A stretch of DNA of 64,000 nt from Streptomyces sp. NBC_00461 (GTDB lineage: Bacteria; Actinomycetota; Actinomycetes; Streptomycetales; Streptomycetaceae): NCBI RefSeq assembly GCF_036013935.1, contig NZ_CP107902.1:8837001-8901000 (forward strand). The letters run 5' to 3'. Below the pieces are notes generated by a model. The model ran no database searches. It was not told the origin of the DNA and saw nothing but the letters and a program-made list of their open reading frames with translations. Both the position numbers and the translations under genes were made by a program. Below, piece after piece: positions 9,034-17,151 of this stretch (the first letter of the stretch is position 1; every line of letters begins with the position of its first letter).

Positions 9034-9519
9034 TCACAGCGCGGCGGCCCGACTACGTACCAGGAGGTTTTGCGTCCCCAGGCCGATCGCCAGATATGCG
9101 TAGAGCGAGACGGTCCCCAGTACGCCGGCCCCGGCCGCATGGTCAATCCACAGGCCCAGCCCGAGGTGTACGCCCACCGAGGCCAGCCACAGTCCGGTAG
9201 TGGCCGCTGTCCCCTTGCGAAGCACCCGGCCCTCAGGGTCACGCCAGACCCGCACGGTCCGCGCCCTGACAGCGCCGAGGCACGCCGCGACGGCCAGGCT
9301 CACCACCAGGAGGATGACGGGCAGCGCGGTCAGCGACTGATCCCTGACGACTGACCAGACGCCCAACGCGATCCCCGCGACACCCAGGACGCCCAGGCCC
9401 CCCGGGGCGATCAGCGAACCGATGCGCCGTACCGGACGGGTGCGCAGTTGCCGACGTATCACCAAGCCGACCACGGCCAGGAGTACAACGACAGCGGCCT
9501 CGCCATGCACCTTGTGCAC
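9034..9519 (-). CDS. Five-helix membrane protein, unknown function
   Basis: A 161-residue protein starting with GTG at 9519, preceded by GGGGGAG. Five hydrophobic segments can be seen (AAVVVLLAVVGLVI, LGVLGVAGIALGVW, PVILLVVSLAVAA, GLWLASVGVHLGLGLWI, VSLYAYLAIGLGTQ). The layout resembles small DUF1453-like/CcdC-like integral proteins, but no catalytic motif is visible. It has no island operator and points away from the catabolic operons, so it looks like an ordinary chromosomal gene inside the island. Confidence 0.65.
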   Translation of the reverse strand: MHKVHGEAAVVVLLAVVGLVIRRQLRTRPVRRIGSLIAPGGLGVLGVAGIALGVWSVVRDQSLTALPVILLVVSLAVAACLGAVRARTVRVWRDPEGRVLRKGTAATTGLWLASVGVHLGLGLWIDHAAGAGVLGTVSLYAYLAIGLGTQNLLVRSRAAAL

Positions 9520-9720
9520 TTCAACTCCCCCGGTGGCTCTGCGCTCGTGCGGCGCAGTACTGCCTGCCCCATTGTGCGTGGGTGTCCGCGGAGCCAATAC
9601 AGCGGCCCCTGGCGTCAGTTGGCCGCCATGCACGTGGGGTCCGGCCGAAGGTGTGCCCTCCGAGACCGTTGATGCGATGTGCATCACTCTCTGGGTGCCT
9701 CGGGTCGGGCATGCGCGATC

Positions 9721-10431
9721 ATGACTGCAATGGACGCTCGTTTCCTTGGTATCGCTGATGTGGTCGAAGCCCCGTCCGTGGCGGTCGTGGTCGACGTCAT
9801 GCGTGCTTTCACCGTGGCTGCCCGGGCCTTTGCCCAGGGGGCGGAAAAGATCGTTCTTGCCGGGTCGCTGGACGAAGCTCTGGCGCTGAAGGCTCGCCAC
9901 CCGGATTGGGTGGCGCTCAAGGACGGTCCGCCCGCGCCCGGGTTCGACATGGTCAACTCGCCGGGCCTGCTGCGGTCTGCTGACCTCGGCGGACGGACCG
10001 TCGTGCAGAAGACGACGGCAGGGACGGTCGGCGCCCTGGCCGTCAGGGAGGCGTCGCTGGTGCTGTGTGCCGGCTTCGTGGTGGCGGAGGCAACTGCTCG
10101 GCTCCTGCGGACACACAAGAGCGACAGCGTCACGTTCGTCGTCACGGGCGAGGGCGGACAGGCTGATGAAGATCTGGCGTGTGCTCAATACATCGCTCGG
10201 AGAGTCACCGAGGCGGGGACGGACGCTGCCGAGTTCCTCCGCCGCGCCGCCGAGTCACGAGCCGCCGCCGAGCTGGCGGAGGGGGTGCGTCAAGGAGTCC
10301 ATCCCGATGACGTCGCACTCTGTCTTGAACTCGACCGGTTCTCCTTTGCCATGGTGGCGGCCTTGGAAGATTCGCTCATGGTCCTCCGTCCGCGCGCGGT
10401 ACCGTCGCTGACCGACGGCACCCCGATCTGA
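9721..10431 (+). CDS. 2-phosphosulfolactate phosphatase family (ComB-like) protein
   Basis: A 236-residue protein with the ComB-family block [20 protein letters not shown] near the N-terminus, [16 protein letters not shown] in the middle and [12 protein letters not shown]. Family members include 2-phosphosulfolactate phosphatase of coenzyme M synthesis; in actinomycetes the substrate is generally unknown. The start is 9721 or the in-frame ATG at 9730; neither has a clear ribosome site. It converges with the hydroxyacyl-CoA dehydrogenase gene, only 5 bp apart, and carries no island operator. Confidence 0.75.
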   Translation: MTAMDARFLGIADVVEAPSVAVVVDVMRAFTVAARAFAQGAEKIVLAGSLDEALALKARHPDWVALKDGPPAPGFDMVNSPGLLRSADLGGRTVVQKTTAGTVGALAVREASLVLCAGFVVAEATARLLRTHKSDSVTFVVTGEGGQADEDLACAQYIARRVTEAGTDAAEFLRRAAESRAAAELAEGVRQGVHPDDVALCLELDRFSFAMVAALEDSLMVLRPRAVPSLTDGTPI

Positions 10432-10436
10432 TCTGC

Positions 10437-11300
10437 TCAGCTCTCGTACGTGTAGAAACCGCGACCGCTCTTACGTCCCAGGTGACCCGCGGCGACCATC
10501 CGCTGCAGCAGCGGGGGAGCGGCGTACAGCGGTTCCTTGTACTCCTCGTACATCGACTCGGCGACCGCCTGCGCCGTGTCGAGGCCGATCAGGTCCAGTA
10601 GCCGCAACGGCCCCATGGGGTGGGCGCAGCCCAGTTCCATGCCGCGGTCGATGTCCTCCGGGCGAGCCGCACCCGATTCCACCATGCGGATCGCGGCGAG
10701 CAGATACGGCACCAGGAGCGCGTTGACGACGAAGCCGGAGCGGTCGGGGGCCTGCACGACCTCCTTGCCGAGCCGGTCGGCCGCGAAGGCGCGGGCGCGG
10801 GCCAGGGTGTCCGGGCTGGTGGTGAGGGCGGGGATGACCTCGACCAGCTTCTGGACCGGCACGGGGTTGAAGAAGTGCAGCCCCACGACCTGGGAGGCCC
10901 GGCCCGTGACGACGGTGAGATCGACGACCGGGATGGAGGAGGTGTTGGTGGCCAGGACGGCATCCGGGGCGTCGACCACCTTGTCCAACTGCCGGAAGAC
11001 CTCGACCTTCACCTCCCGGTTCTCGGCGACGGCCTCGATGACGAACTGCCGGTCTGCCAGCTCGCCCAGGTCGTCCGTGAAGCGGAGCCGGGCCATGGCC
11101 TGATCACGCTCGGCCTCGGTGAGTTTGCCGCGCCTCAGGCCGCGGTCCAGTGAGGCCACCACGCGGCTGCGCCCGGCGGCTGCCAGCTGCGGAGTCGACT
11201 CGGCGACGATGACGTCCAGTCCGTGCAGTGCGGCGACTTCGGCGATGCCGGAGCCCATGAGGCCGCAGCCGATGACGCCGAAGCGGGAGATGTCGGTCAT
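10437..11300 (-). CDS. 3-hydroxyacyl-CoA dehydrogenase (PaaH/FadB2-like)
   Basis: A 287-residue NAD-dependent 3-hydroxyacyl-CoA dehydrogenase. The N-terminal Rossmann motif is GCGLMGSGIAEV, followed by ATNTSSIPV and the active-site segment VGLHFFNPVPVQKLVE with the catalytic His; the C-terminal domain ends RKSGRGFYTY. It would perform the third step of beta-oxidation in the cytoplasm. AAGGAC precedes the ATG at 11300. It is divergent from the alcohol dehydrogenase at 11476, and operator 5 lies 111 bp upstream of its start. Confidence 0.92.
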   Translation of the reverse strand: MTDISRFGVIGCGLMGSGIAEVAALHGLDVIVAESTPQLAAAGRSRVVASLDRGLRRGKLTEAERDQAMARLRFTDDLGELADRQFVIEAVAENREVKVEVFRQLDKVVDAPDAVLATNTSSIPVVDLTVVTGRASQVVGLHFFNPVPVQKLVEVIPALTTSPDTLARARAFAADRLGKEVVQAPDRSGFVVNALLVPYLLAAIRMVESGAARPEDIDRGMELGCAHPMGPLRLLDLIGLDTAQAVAESMYEEYKEPLYAAPPLLQRMVAAGHLGRKSGRGFYTYES

Positions 11301-11410
11301 GAATGTCCTTCGCTGGAGGGGGCGGAGTGCGGAGCGCGGGGTGCGGATGCGGGTCGGTCTGTGCTCCCTCCATCCTGAACCGAGGTAGGTGCACCTTTCA
11401 AGCAGTCTAT

Positions 11411-11423
11411 TGAAGTCAGTTCA
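11411..11423. promoter_or_regulatory. Island operator 5 (TGAAGTCAGTTCA), divergent
   Basis: Between the divergent 3-hydroxyacyl-CoA dehydrogenase and alcohol dehydrogenase genes; 53 bp to the latter's start. Identical in its 13 core bases to operator 3. Confidence 0.7.
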
Positions 11424-11475
11424 GTTCGGTGGCAATCTCGGAGTGTCGGAAACGGAACGGCACCCCGGAGGGACG

Positions 11476-12549
11476 ATGCTGGCCGCCAGGCTGTACGGAG
11501 CCAAGGATCTGCGGATCGAGGAGATGCCCGAACCCGAGCCGGGGCCGGGCGAGGTGAAGATCCGCGTGGCGTACGCGGGGATCTGCGGCACCGACACGCA
11601 CGAGTACTTCGAGACCCCGCGTGCCACCCACCAGCCCAACCCGCTGACGGGTGCGGTCCTGCCGCAGACCCTGGGCCACGAGTTCGCCGGAACAGTGGTG
11701 GCCTGCGGGGAAGGGGTCGACCGGGTCGCACCGGGCGTCCGGGCCTGCGTAAGGCCGATCCGCACCTGCGGGGAGTGCCCCCGCTGCACGGACGGGCTGC
11801 CTCATCTGTGCACGTTCCTCGCGGCGATCGGGGTGACCTCGCCCGGCGGCGGACTCGCCCAGTACGTGCTCGCCCCGGCCGACTCGGTCCATCCGCTGCC
11901 CGACGGCCTCTCGCTGGAACAGGGCGCCCTGGTGGAGCCCATGGCCGTGGCCCTGAACGCCGTGGAGCGAGCCCATGTGCCCAGGGGTGGCAGCGCCTTG
12001 GTGACAGGCGCCGGCGCGGTCGGCATGGGGGCGCTGTTCGCGCTCAGGGCGCACGGCGTCCGTGACGTGTTCGTGTCCGAGCCCTCGCCGTCCCGACGTG
12101 CGGCGGCCGAACGGCACGGCGCCCGCGTGCTGGACCCCGGCGAGGTCGACGTGGTCGAGGAGGTGATGGCCGGCACCCGCGGCCGGGGCGTGGACGCCGC
12201 CGTCGAGTGCGCGGGGCGACCGGACGCCCTGAACGCCGCCATCCGGTCGGTGGCCGCCCAGGCGCCGGTCGTGATGGTGGCCCTCTACTCGGGGCCGGTC
12301 GCCATCGACGCCTCCGTGGTGCGCCTGGCCGAACTCGCCCTGCTCGGCGCCGAGGCGTACCCCGACGGCGTCTTCGAGCGGGTCGTCGAGCACATGGCCG
12401 CCGGGCACTACCCGACGGACGGCTGGCTCGACCACATCCCGCTCAAGGACACCGCCGCGGGGCTGCGTGACGTCCGCGAGGGGCGGCGGCTCAAGGTCCT
12501 CGTCGACCTTCCCGGGGGACTCGGGAGCCCGACCGCGGCGCGAGCGTAA
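11476..12549 (+). CDS. Zinc-dependent dehydrogenase (2,3-butanediol/sorbitol dehydrogenase-like)
   Basis: A 357-residue medium-chain dehydrogenase. Visible are the catalytic-zinc motif GICGTDTHEYFE near residue 35, the GHEFAG block, a structural-zinc cluster CGECPRCTDGLPHLC, and the Rossmann motif TGAGAVGMGAL. The TDTHE pattern is typical of butanediol/threonine dehydrogenases, so a secondary alcohol is the likely substrate. GGAGGGAC precedes the ATG at 11476. It is divergent from the hydroxyacyl-CoA dehydrogenase and 85 bp upstream of the main beta-oxidation operon. Confidence 0.88.
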   Translation: MLAARLYGAKDLRIEEMPEPEPGPGEVKIRVAYAGICGTDTHEYFETPRATHQPNPLTGAVLPQTLGHEFAGTVVACGEGVDRVAPGVRACVRPIRTCGECPRCTDGLPHLCTFLAAIGVTSPGGGLAQYVLAPADSVHPLPDGLSLEQGALVEPMAVALNAVERAHVPRGGSALVTGAGAVGMGALFALRAHGVRDVFVSEPSPSRRAAAERHGARVLDPGEVDVVEEVMAGTRGRGVDAAVECAGRPDALNAAIRSVAAQAPVVMVALYSGPVAIDASVVRLAELALLGAEAYPDGVFERVVEHMAAGHYPTDGWLDHIPLKDTAAGLRDVREGRRLKVLVDLPGGLGSPTAARA

Positions 12550-12570
12550 TTGAACCGATCTCGGTCCGGG

Positions 12571-12605
12571 GGTTGACAGTGGATCAACCACTCCCGAGAC
12601 TGTAA
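12571..12605 (+). promoter_or_regulatory. Putative promoter of the main catabolic operon
   Basis: A good -35 hexamer TTGACA is at 12573-12578. A possible -10 is GAGACT at 12595-12600 (16-bp spacer). The -35 lies inside an inverted repeat GGTTGA/TCAACC (12571-12589). Operator 6 follows directly, so bound repressor would block early transcription. Confidence 0.4.
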
Positions 12606-12618
12606 TGAATTCAGTTCA
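12606..12618. promoter_or_regulatory. Island operator 6 (TGAATTCAGTTCA)
   Basis: Sits immediately before the GGAGG ribosome site of the enoyl-CoA hydratase at 12635, 17 bp from its start, and controls the ten-gene operon 12635-21886. Confidence 0.7.
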
Positions 12619-12634
12619 GTTTGGAGGATCGAAG

Positions 12635-13423
12635 ATGGCAGTGGAAGACGAGATCCAGTTCGAGCGTGACGGTCATGTCGCCCGTGTCTGGCTCAACCGA
12701 CCCTGGAAGAAGAACTGCGTCACGGTGCCGATCCTGGACCGGCTCGACGAGATCATCACCGAGGTCGACGAGGACCCCGAGCTGCGGGTCCTGGTGGTTC
12801 GCGGCCGCGGCGGCACGTTCTGCTCGGGCTTCGACCTGGACAGCCTCAAGGCGGAGTACGTGGGCAGGTCGAACGCCATCGACGTCGCGGTCAAGTCCGC
12901 GAAGGTGTGCGACCGCCTGTACTCGATGAAGACCCCCTCGGTCGCGGTCCTGGAGGGCCATGTCACCGCGGGCGGCTTCGAGATCATGATCTCCTGCGAC
13001 TTCGCCATCGCCGTGGACGACGCCAAGATCGGCGACTTCCACATCCGGCGTGCGCTGTTCGGCGGGGCCGGCCCGATCTACCGGGTGCCGCGCATGATCG
13101 GCATCCGCAAGACCAAGGAGCTGATGCTCACCGGCAAGCTGCTGTCCGGCATCGAGGCCGCGGACTTCGGCCTGATCAACAAGTCCGCGCCGGCCGACAA
13201 GCTGGACGCGACGGTCGAGGACTTCATCTCCGACCTCACCGACAAGAGCCCCTTCACGATGTGGCTCACCAAGATGACCATCGACCGGAGCCTGGACGCG
13301 GACACCCAGTCGCTGATGGTGATGGAACACCTGGCCGTCGGCGTCGCCCTCAACTCCGAGGACGCCAACGAAGGTGTCTCCGCGTTCCTGGAGAAGCGCG
13401 AACCGAAGTGGCAGGGGCGCTGA
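12635..13423 (+). CDS. Enoyl-CoA hydratase/isomerase family protein with altered active site
   Basis: A 262-residue crotonase-fold protein with the oxyanion-hole segment GRGGTFCSGFDLDSL and the second block TAGGFEIMISCDFAI. Aligned with rat enoyl-CoA hydratase, the first catalytic Glu (Glu144) is kept as E116, but the second (Glu164) is replaced by H136 in GDFHIRRALFGGAG. It may therefore catalyse a different crotonase reaction (isomerisation, ring opening or hydrolysis) rather than plain hydration. The ATG at 12635 has a strong GGAGG. It is first in the main operon, after operator 6. Confidence 0.85.
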   Translation: MAVEDEIQFERDGHVARVWLNRPWKKNCVTVPILDRLDEIITEVDEDPELRVLVVRGRGGTFCSGFDLDSLKAEYVGRSNAIDVAVKSAKVCDRLYSMKTPSVAVLEGHVTAGGFEIMISCDFAIAVDDAKIGDFHIRRALFGGAGPIYRVPRMIGIRKTKELMLTGKLLSGIEAADFGLINKSAPADKLDATVEDFISDLTDKSPFTMWLTKMTIDRSLDADTQSLMVMEHLAVGVALNSEDANEGVSAFLEKREPKWQGR

Positions 13424-13428
13424 TCCGG

Positions 13429-13809
13429 ATGACCGGCCATCCGCGGAGTCCGGACGACGGCCTCCAGGGCTCACACTGCTCCGGCTGCTCGGTGACGGTC
13501 TACCCCGCGGACGAGGCGTGTCCGCGCTGCGGAGGGCCGGCCCACCCGGCGGCCCTGTCCGGCGCGGGCACGCTCTGGACCTGGACGGTGCAGCGCTACG
13601 CACCCAAGTCCCCGCCGTACCAGGCCCCCGCGGACGGCTTCGCGCCGTTCGCGCTCGGCTACGTCGAACTGCCCGAGGGCGTACGAGTGGCGGCCGTGCT
13701 CGACATCGAAGACCTCGACCGGGTCCGGATCGGCATGCCCCTCACCGTGAGCGTCGGTGACGGCGTGCCGCGGGCCCGGCCCACAACTGTCCGGGAGGAG
13801 GATTCATGA
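13429..13809 (+). CDS. OB-fold/zinc-ribbon acyl-CoA-associated protein (DUF35 type)
   Basis: A 126-residue DUF35-type protein. An N-terminal rubredoxin-like zinc ribbon, CSGCSVTVYPADEACPRCG, is followed by an OB-fold domain. Such proteins are obligate partners of thiolase-like enzymes: in mycobacterial steroid side-chain degradation a DUF35 domain associates with the Ltp2 aldolase. Here it overlaps the thiolase-like gene by 4 bp (ATGA), so 1:1 expression and a complex are likely. It starts 5 bp after the enoyl-CoA hydratase stop. Confidence 0.85.
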   Translation: MTGHPRSPDDGLQGSHCSGCSVTVYPADEACPRCGGPAHPAALSGAGTLWTWTVQRYAPKSPPYQAPADGFAPFALGYVELPEGVRVAAVLDIEDLDRVRIGMPLTVSVGDGVPRARPTTVREEDS

Positions 13810-14951
13810 GCACCGACGTCCTGGTCTGCGGCGCCGGACGCACCCCGTTCGGCCGCAGCGAGGCGAGCGGCCGTCAACTGGCGGTGAGCGCGGTGAACAC
13901 CGCGCTCACCGACGCCGGCATCGACTGGTCGCGGGTGGGGGCGGCCTTCGGCGGCAGCGACAGCGCCGGTCTGGCGGACACCCTGGTGGCCCAACTGGGG
14001 CTGACCGGACTGCCGTTCGTCAATGTCAAGAACGGCTGCGCGACCGGCGGCAGCGCGCTGCTCTCCGCCGTGAACGCGATTCGCTCGGGCATGGCGGACG
14101 TCGTCCTCGCCGTCGGCTTCGACAAACACCCGCGCGGCGCCTTCGATCCACGGCCCGAGGACTGGGGGCTCGGCACGGAGTACGGCAGCGACGGCCTGAT
14201 GGTGACCACACAGTTCTTCGGCATGAAGATCCAGCGCTACATGCACGATCACGGCATCACGCCGCAGACCCTCGCGCTGGTCGCCGAGAAGGCCTACCGC
14301 AACGGCGGCCTGACCCCCGACGCCTGGCGCCGAACACCGGTCTCCGCCGCCGAGATCCTCGACTCCGGCATGGTCAGCGACCCCCTGACCCGTTACATGT
14401 TCTGCTCCCCGGGCGCCGGAGCGGCCGCACTGGTGCTCTGCTCGCCCGAGGTCGCCCGCACCCTGGACGGCCCGTCGGTCACCCTGCGCTCGGCCGCCGT
14501 ACGCACCCGGCGCTTCGGATCCTTCGAGGTCTTCAGCCCCTGGATCCCCGCGGGCGAGCCGGCCAGTGTCAGCCGTGACGCCTCGGCCGCGGCCTTCGAG
14601 GAGGCGGGCATCGGACCCGGTGAAGTCGACGTCTGCCAGCTGCAGGACACCGAGAGCGGCGCCGAGGTCATGCACATGGCCGAGTGCGGGTTCTGCGAGG
14701 ACGGCGAGCAGGAGCGTCTGATCGCCTCAGGCGCCACGGGGATCGGCGGCGCACTGCCGGTCAACACCGATGGCGGCTGCATCGCCAACGGCGAACCCAT
14801 CGGAGCCTCGGGACTGCGTCAGGTCTACGAGGTCGTCCAGCAACTGCGCGGCAGAGCCGGCGAGCGTCAGGTCCCCGGCAAACCCAGGACCGGGTTCACC
14901 CATGTCTACGGCGCCCCGGGCGTGAGCGCCTGCACGGTGCTGTCCCGCTGA
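13806..14951 (+). CDS. Thiolase-like lipid-transfer protein (possible retro-aldolase)
   Basis: A 381-residue thiolase-superfamily protein of the SCP-x/Ltp type. The nucleophile-loop cysteine is present (NGCATGGSAL, about residue 78). The usual catalytic-His motif GHPxGxSG reads GEPIGASG, with Glu at about residue 330. This fits a non-thiolytic thiolase homologue such as the Ltp2 aldolases that cleave beta-hydroxyacyl-CoAs carrying a branch. Translation is coupled to the DUF35 gene. A conventional thiolase is encoded separately at 20738, so this copy probably has a special C-C cleavage role. The exact reaction is an inference. Confidence 0.85.
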   Translation: MSTDVLVCGAGRTPFGRSEASGRQLAVSAVNTALTDAGIDWSRVGAAFGGSDSAGLADTLVAQLGLTGLPFVNVKNGCATGGSALLSAVNAIRSGMADVVLAVGFDKHPRGAFDPRPEDWGLGTEYGSDGLMVTTQFFGMKIQRYMHDHGITPQTLALVAEKAYRNGGLTPDAWRRTPVSAAEILDSGMVSDPLTRYMFCSPGAGAAALVLCSPEVARTLDGPSVTLRSAAVRTRRFGSFEVFSPWIPAGEPASVSRDASAAAFEEAGIGPGEVDVCQLQDTESGAEVMHMAECGFCEDGEQERLIASGATGIGGALPVNTDGGCIANGEPIGASGLRQVYEVVQQLRGRAGERQVPGKPRTGFTHVYGAPGVSACTVLSR

Positions 14952-14971
14952 ACGGAGGTGGAGAAATAACC

Positions 14972-16174
14972 ATGAGCGGTATCCCGGAACCCGAGGAGTT
15001 CCGCGCCCGGGCCCGCCAGTGGCTGGCCACGGTCGCCCGGCCGCGCGCCGCCGGCGGACAGTGGGGCAGCGGCTCCGACTCCGTCGCCGTGTTCGAGAAC
15101 TGGACCGAGCAACAGGAGCGCGACCACACCGCCCGCACCCGGCAGTGGGAACGCACTCGCCACGACCAGGGCTGGGGCGCACTCAACTGGCCGTCCGCAT
15201 ACGGCGGACGCGACCTGCCCGCCTACTACGAGCAGCTCTACCGCGCCGAGGAAGCCGCCTTCGACGTACCGCACCGCACCGAGGTCTTCCCGGTGACCCA
15301 GCAGCTCGTCGCGCCCGCGATCGGTATCTGGGGCTCCGAGGAACAGAAGCGCCGCTGGCTGCGGCCCATGCTGCGCACCGACGAACTGGCCTGCCAGCTC
15401 TTCTCGGAGACAGAGGCGGGCTCCGACCTCGCCGCGGTGCGCACCAAGGCGGTGCGGGACGGCGAGAACTGGGTGCTGGACGGCCACAAGGTGTGGACCT
15501 CCGGAGCCCGCGTCGCCACCTGGGGCGTCGCGGTCTGCCGCACCGACCCGGATGTCCGCAAGCACGCCGGCATCACCGTCTTCCTGGTGCGCATGGACGC
15601 GCCGGGTGTGACCGTCCGGCCCATCCAGCAGATGACCGGCGGCGCCAGCTTCAACGAGGTCTACCTCGACGGTGTCGTCGTGCCGGACACCGACCGGCTC
15701 GGACCGGTCGGCGAGGGCTGGCGGGTCACGCTCAGTGTGCTGGCCGCAGAGCGGCTCGACTCCGGCAACCTCGGCCTCGACAACGCCGACCGGGCCCTGG
15801 AGCTGGCCAGGCACCTGCCCCGTCCGCTCACCGGCTCCGAACGGCAGCGCGCCGCCGACCTCTACCTCCGCACCCTCGTGCAGCGGCTCATCGGCCTGCG
15901 GGTGACCGGCGCCCTCGTCGCCGGACGTGAACCCGGCGCGGAGGCCTCGGTCGGCAAGCTGTACGCCACCGAGACCATGCGCCGCACCAGCGACCTGGTG
16001 TCGGAGCTGCTCGGCCCGAGCCTCGTCGCCGACACGGGGGAGTGGGGCACGTACGCCTGGACGGAGCACGTGCTCGGCGCGCCCGGCTACAGCATCGCGG
16101 GCGGCACCGACGAGATCCAGCACAACATCCTCGCCGAGCGCGTGCTCGGCCTGCCCAGGGAGCCGGTCCGATGA
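14972..16174 (+). CDS. Acyl-CoA dehydrogenase (FadE29/FadE26-like)
   Basis: A 400-residue FAD-dependent acyl-CoA dehydrogenase. It has the FAD/substrate segment LFSETEAGSDLAAVRTKA and the C-terminal block GGTDEIQHNILAERVLGLP. This C-terminus is the complementary type to that of the dehydrogenase at 7705, as in heterotetrameric dehydrogenases of steroid side chains. GGAGGTG lies about 11 nt before the ATG at 14972. It overlaps the APH-like gene by 4 bp. Confidence 0.88.
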   Translation: MSGIPEPEEFRARARQWLATVARPRAAGGQWGSGSDSVAVFENWTEQQERDHTARTRQWERTRHDQGWGALNWPSAYGGRDLPAYYEQLYRAEEAAFDVPHRTEVFPVTQQLVAPAIGIWGSEEQKRRWLRPMLRTDELACQLFSETEAGSDLAAVRTKAVRDGENWVLDGHKVWTSGARVATWGVAVCRTDPDVRKHAGITVFLVRMDAPGVTVRPIQQMTGGASFNEVYLDGVVVPDTDRLGPVGEGWRVTLSVLAAERLDSGNLGLDNADRALELARHLPRPLTGSERQRAADLYLRTLVQRLIGLRVTGALVAGREPGAEASVGKLYATETMRRTSDLVSELLGPSLVADTGEWGTYAWTEHVLGAPGYSIAGGTDEIQHNILAERVLGLPREPVR

Positions 16175-17130
16175 GCCCGGCCGCGGAGGTGTCGGACCTG
16201 GCTGCCCGGGTCCGCCACCGACTGGGCGCGTCCACGGGGGAGTTGACGACCCTGCCGGGCGGCCACTCCGGGCTGACGTACTCGGTCTCGGCCGGGGACA
16301 CGAGGCACGTCGTCAAGGCCGTACCCCCAGGACAGCGGCCCGTCGGGCGCAACGACGTCCTGCGCCAGGCCCGGGTGCTGGCCGCGCTCGCCGGTTCCGC
16401 GGTGCCCGTGCCGTGCGTGACCGCCGTCGACGAGGCCCAACCGGCGTGGTTCGCCATGGAGTTCGCGGCCGGGGAGGCCGTCGAGCCCGTGCTCGACGAG
16501 CCGGAGCTGTCCCCCCGGACCGCGCGGGCCCGGATGCTGGCGGTCGCCCCCGTGCTACGCCGGCTGCACGCCACCGACATCCGCACACCCGGGCTCGACC
16601 CACCCGAACCGCTCGACGCGGCAGGTGAGCTGGAACGCTGGAGCCGCACCCTGCACGCCGTACCGGCCGAACTGCGCCCGGGAGGCGAGGAATTGCTCAA
16701 GCGCCTCGCCGACGAGGTGCCCGGCGGCCTCCCGCCCGTCCTCCTGCACGGCGACTTCCGGCTCGGCAACGTGCTGTGCGTCGGTGAGTGCGCGGTGGCC
16801 GTCGTCGACTGGGAGATCTGGAGCGTCGGCGACCCCCGTATCGACCTGGGCTGGTTCCTGCTCTTCGCCGACCACCGCAACTTCCCCCGACTGGGCCGCG
16901 CGGTGCCCGGACTGCCCACCGAGGCCGAACTCCTCGACGCGTACGGCGACGGCGGGCCCGCGCTGCCCGACCTGGACTGGTTCCGCGCCCTGGGCCGGAT
17001 GAAGATGGCCGCGATCATGGGCCACAACCTGCGTCGGCATCGCGAGGGCAAGCATCACGACCCGGACCAGGAGCGACTGCCGCCCACCATCGCCGCGATG
17101 ATCCGCACGGCGCGCGACATCCTCGCCTGA
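16171..17130 (+). CDS. APH-like kinase (ACAD10/ACAD11 kinase-type)
   Basis: A 319-residue aminoglycoside-phosphotransferase-fold protein with the catalytic loop LLHGDFRLGN and the metal site VVDWEIWSVGDPRIDLG. It is not an obvious antibiotic-resistance gene: it lies between two acyl-CoA dehydrogenase genes, overlapping one by ATGA. This family makes up the N-terminal half of human ACAD10/ACAD11, where it is reported to phosphorylate 4-hydroxyacyl-CoAs so the dehydrogenase half can eliminate phosphate. A split version of that system with the next gene is the best guess. Confidence 0.85.
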   Translation: MSPAAEVSDLAARVRHRLGASTGELTTLPGGHSGLTYSVSAGDTRHVVKAVPPGQRPVGRNDVLRQARVLAALAGSAVPVPCVTAVDEAQPAWFAMEFAAGEAVEPVLDEPELSPRTARARMLAVAPVLRRLHATDIRTPGLDPPEPLDAAGELERWSRTLHAVPAELRPGGEELLKRLADEVPGGLPPVLLHGDFRLGNVLCVGECAVAVVDWEIWSVGDPRIDLGWFLLFADHRNFPRLGRAVPGLPTEAELLDAYGDGGPALPDLDWFRALGRMKMAAIMGHNLRRHREGKHHDPDQERLPPTIAAMIRTARDILA

Positions 17131-17151
17131 TGCCTGACCGAAGGAGCAATC

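Noticed and set aside
9034..10188. Long minus-strand frame extending the five-helix membrane protein to 384 residues
   Set aside because: The extension overlaps the ComB-like gene on the other strand and lacks membrane character; the GTG at 9519 has a good ribosome site.
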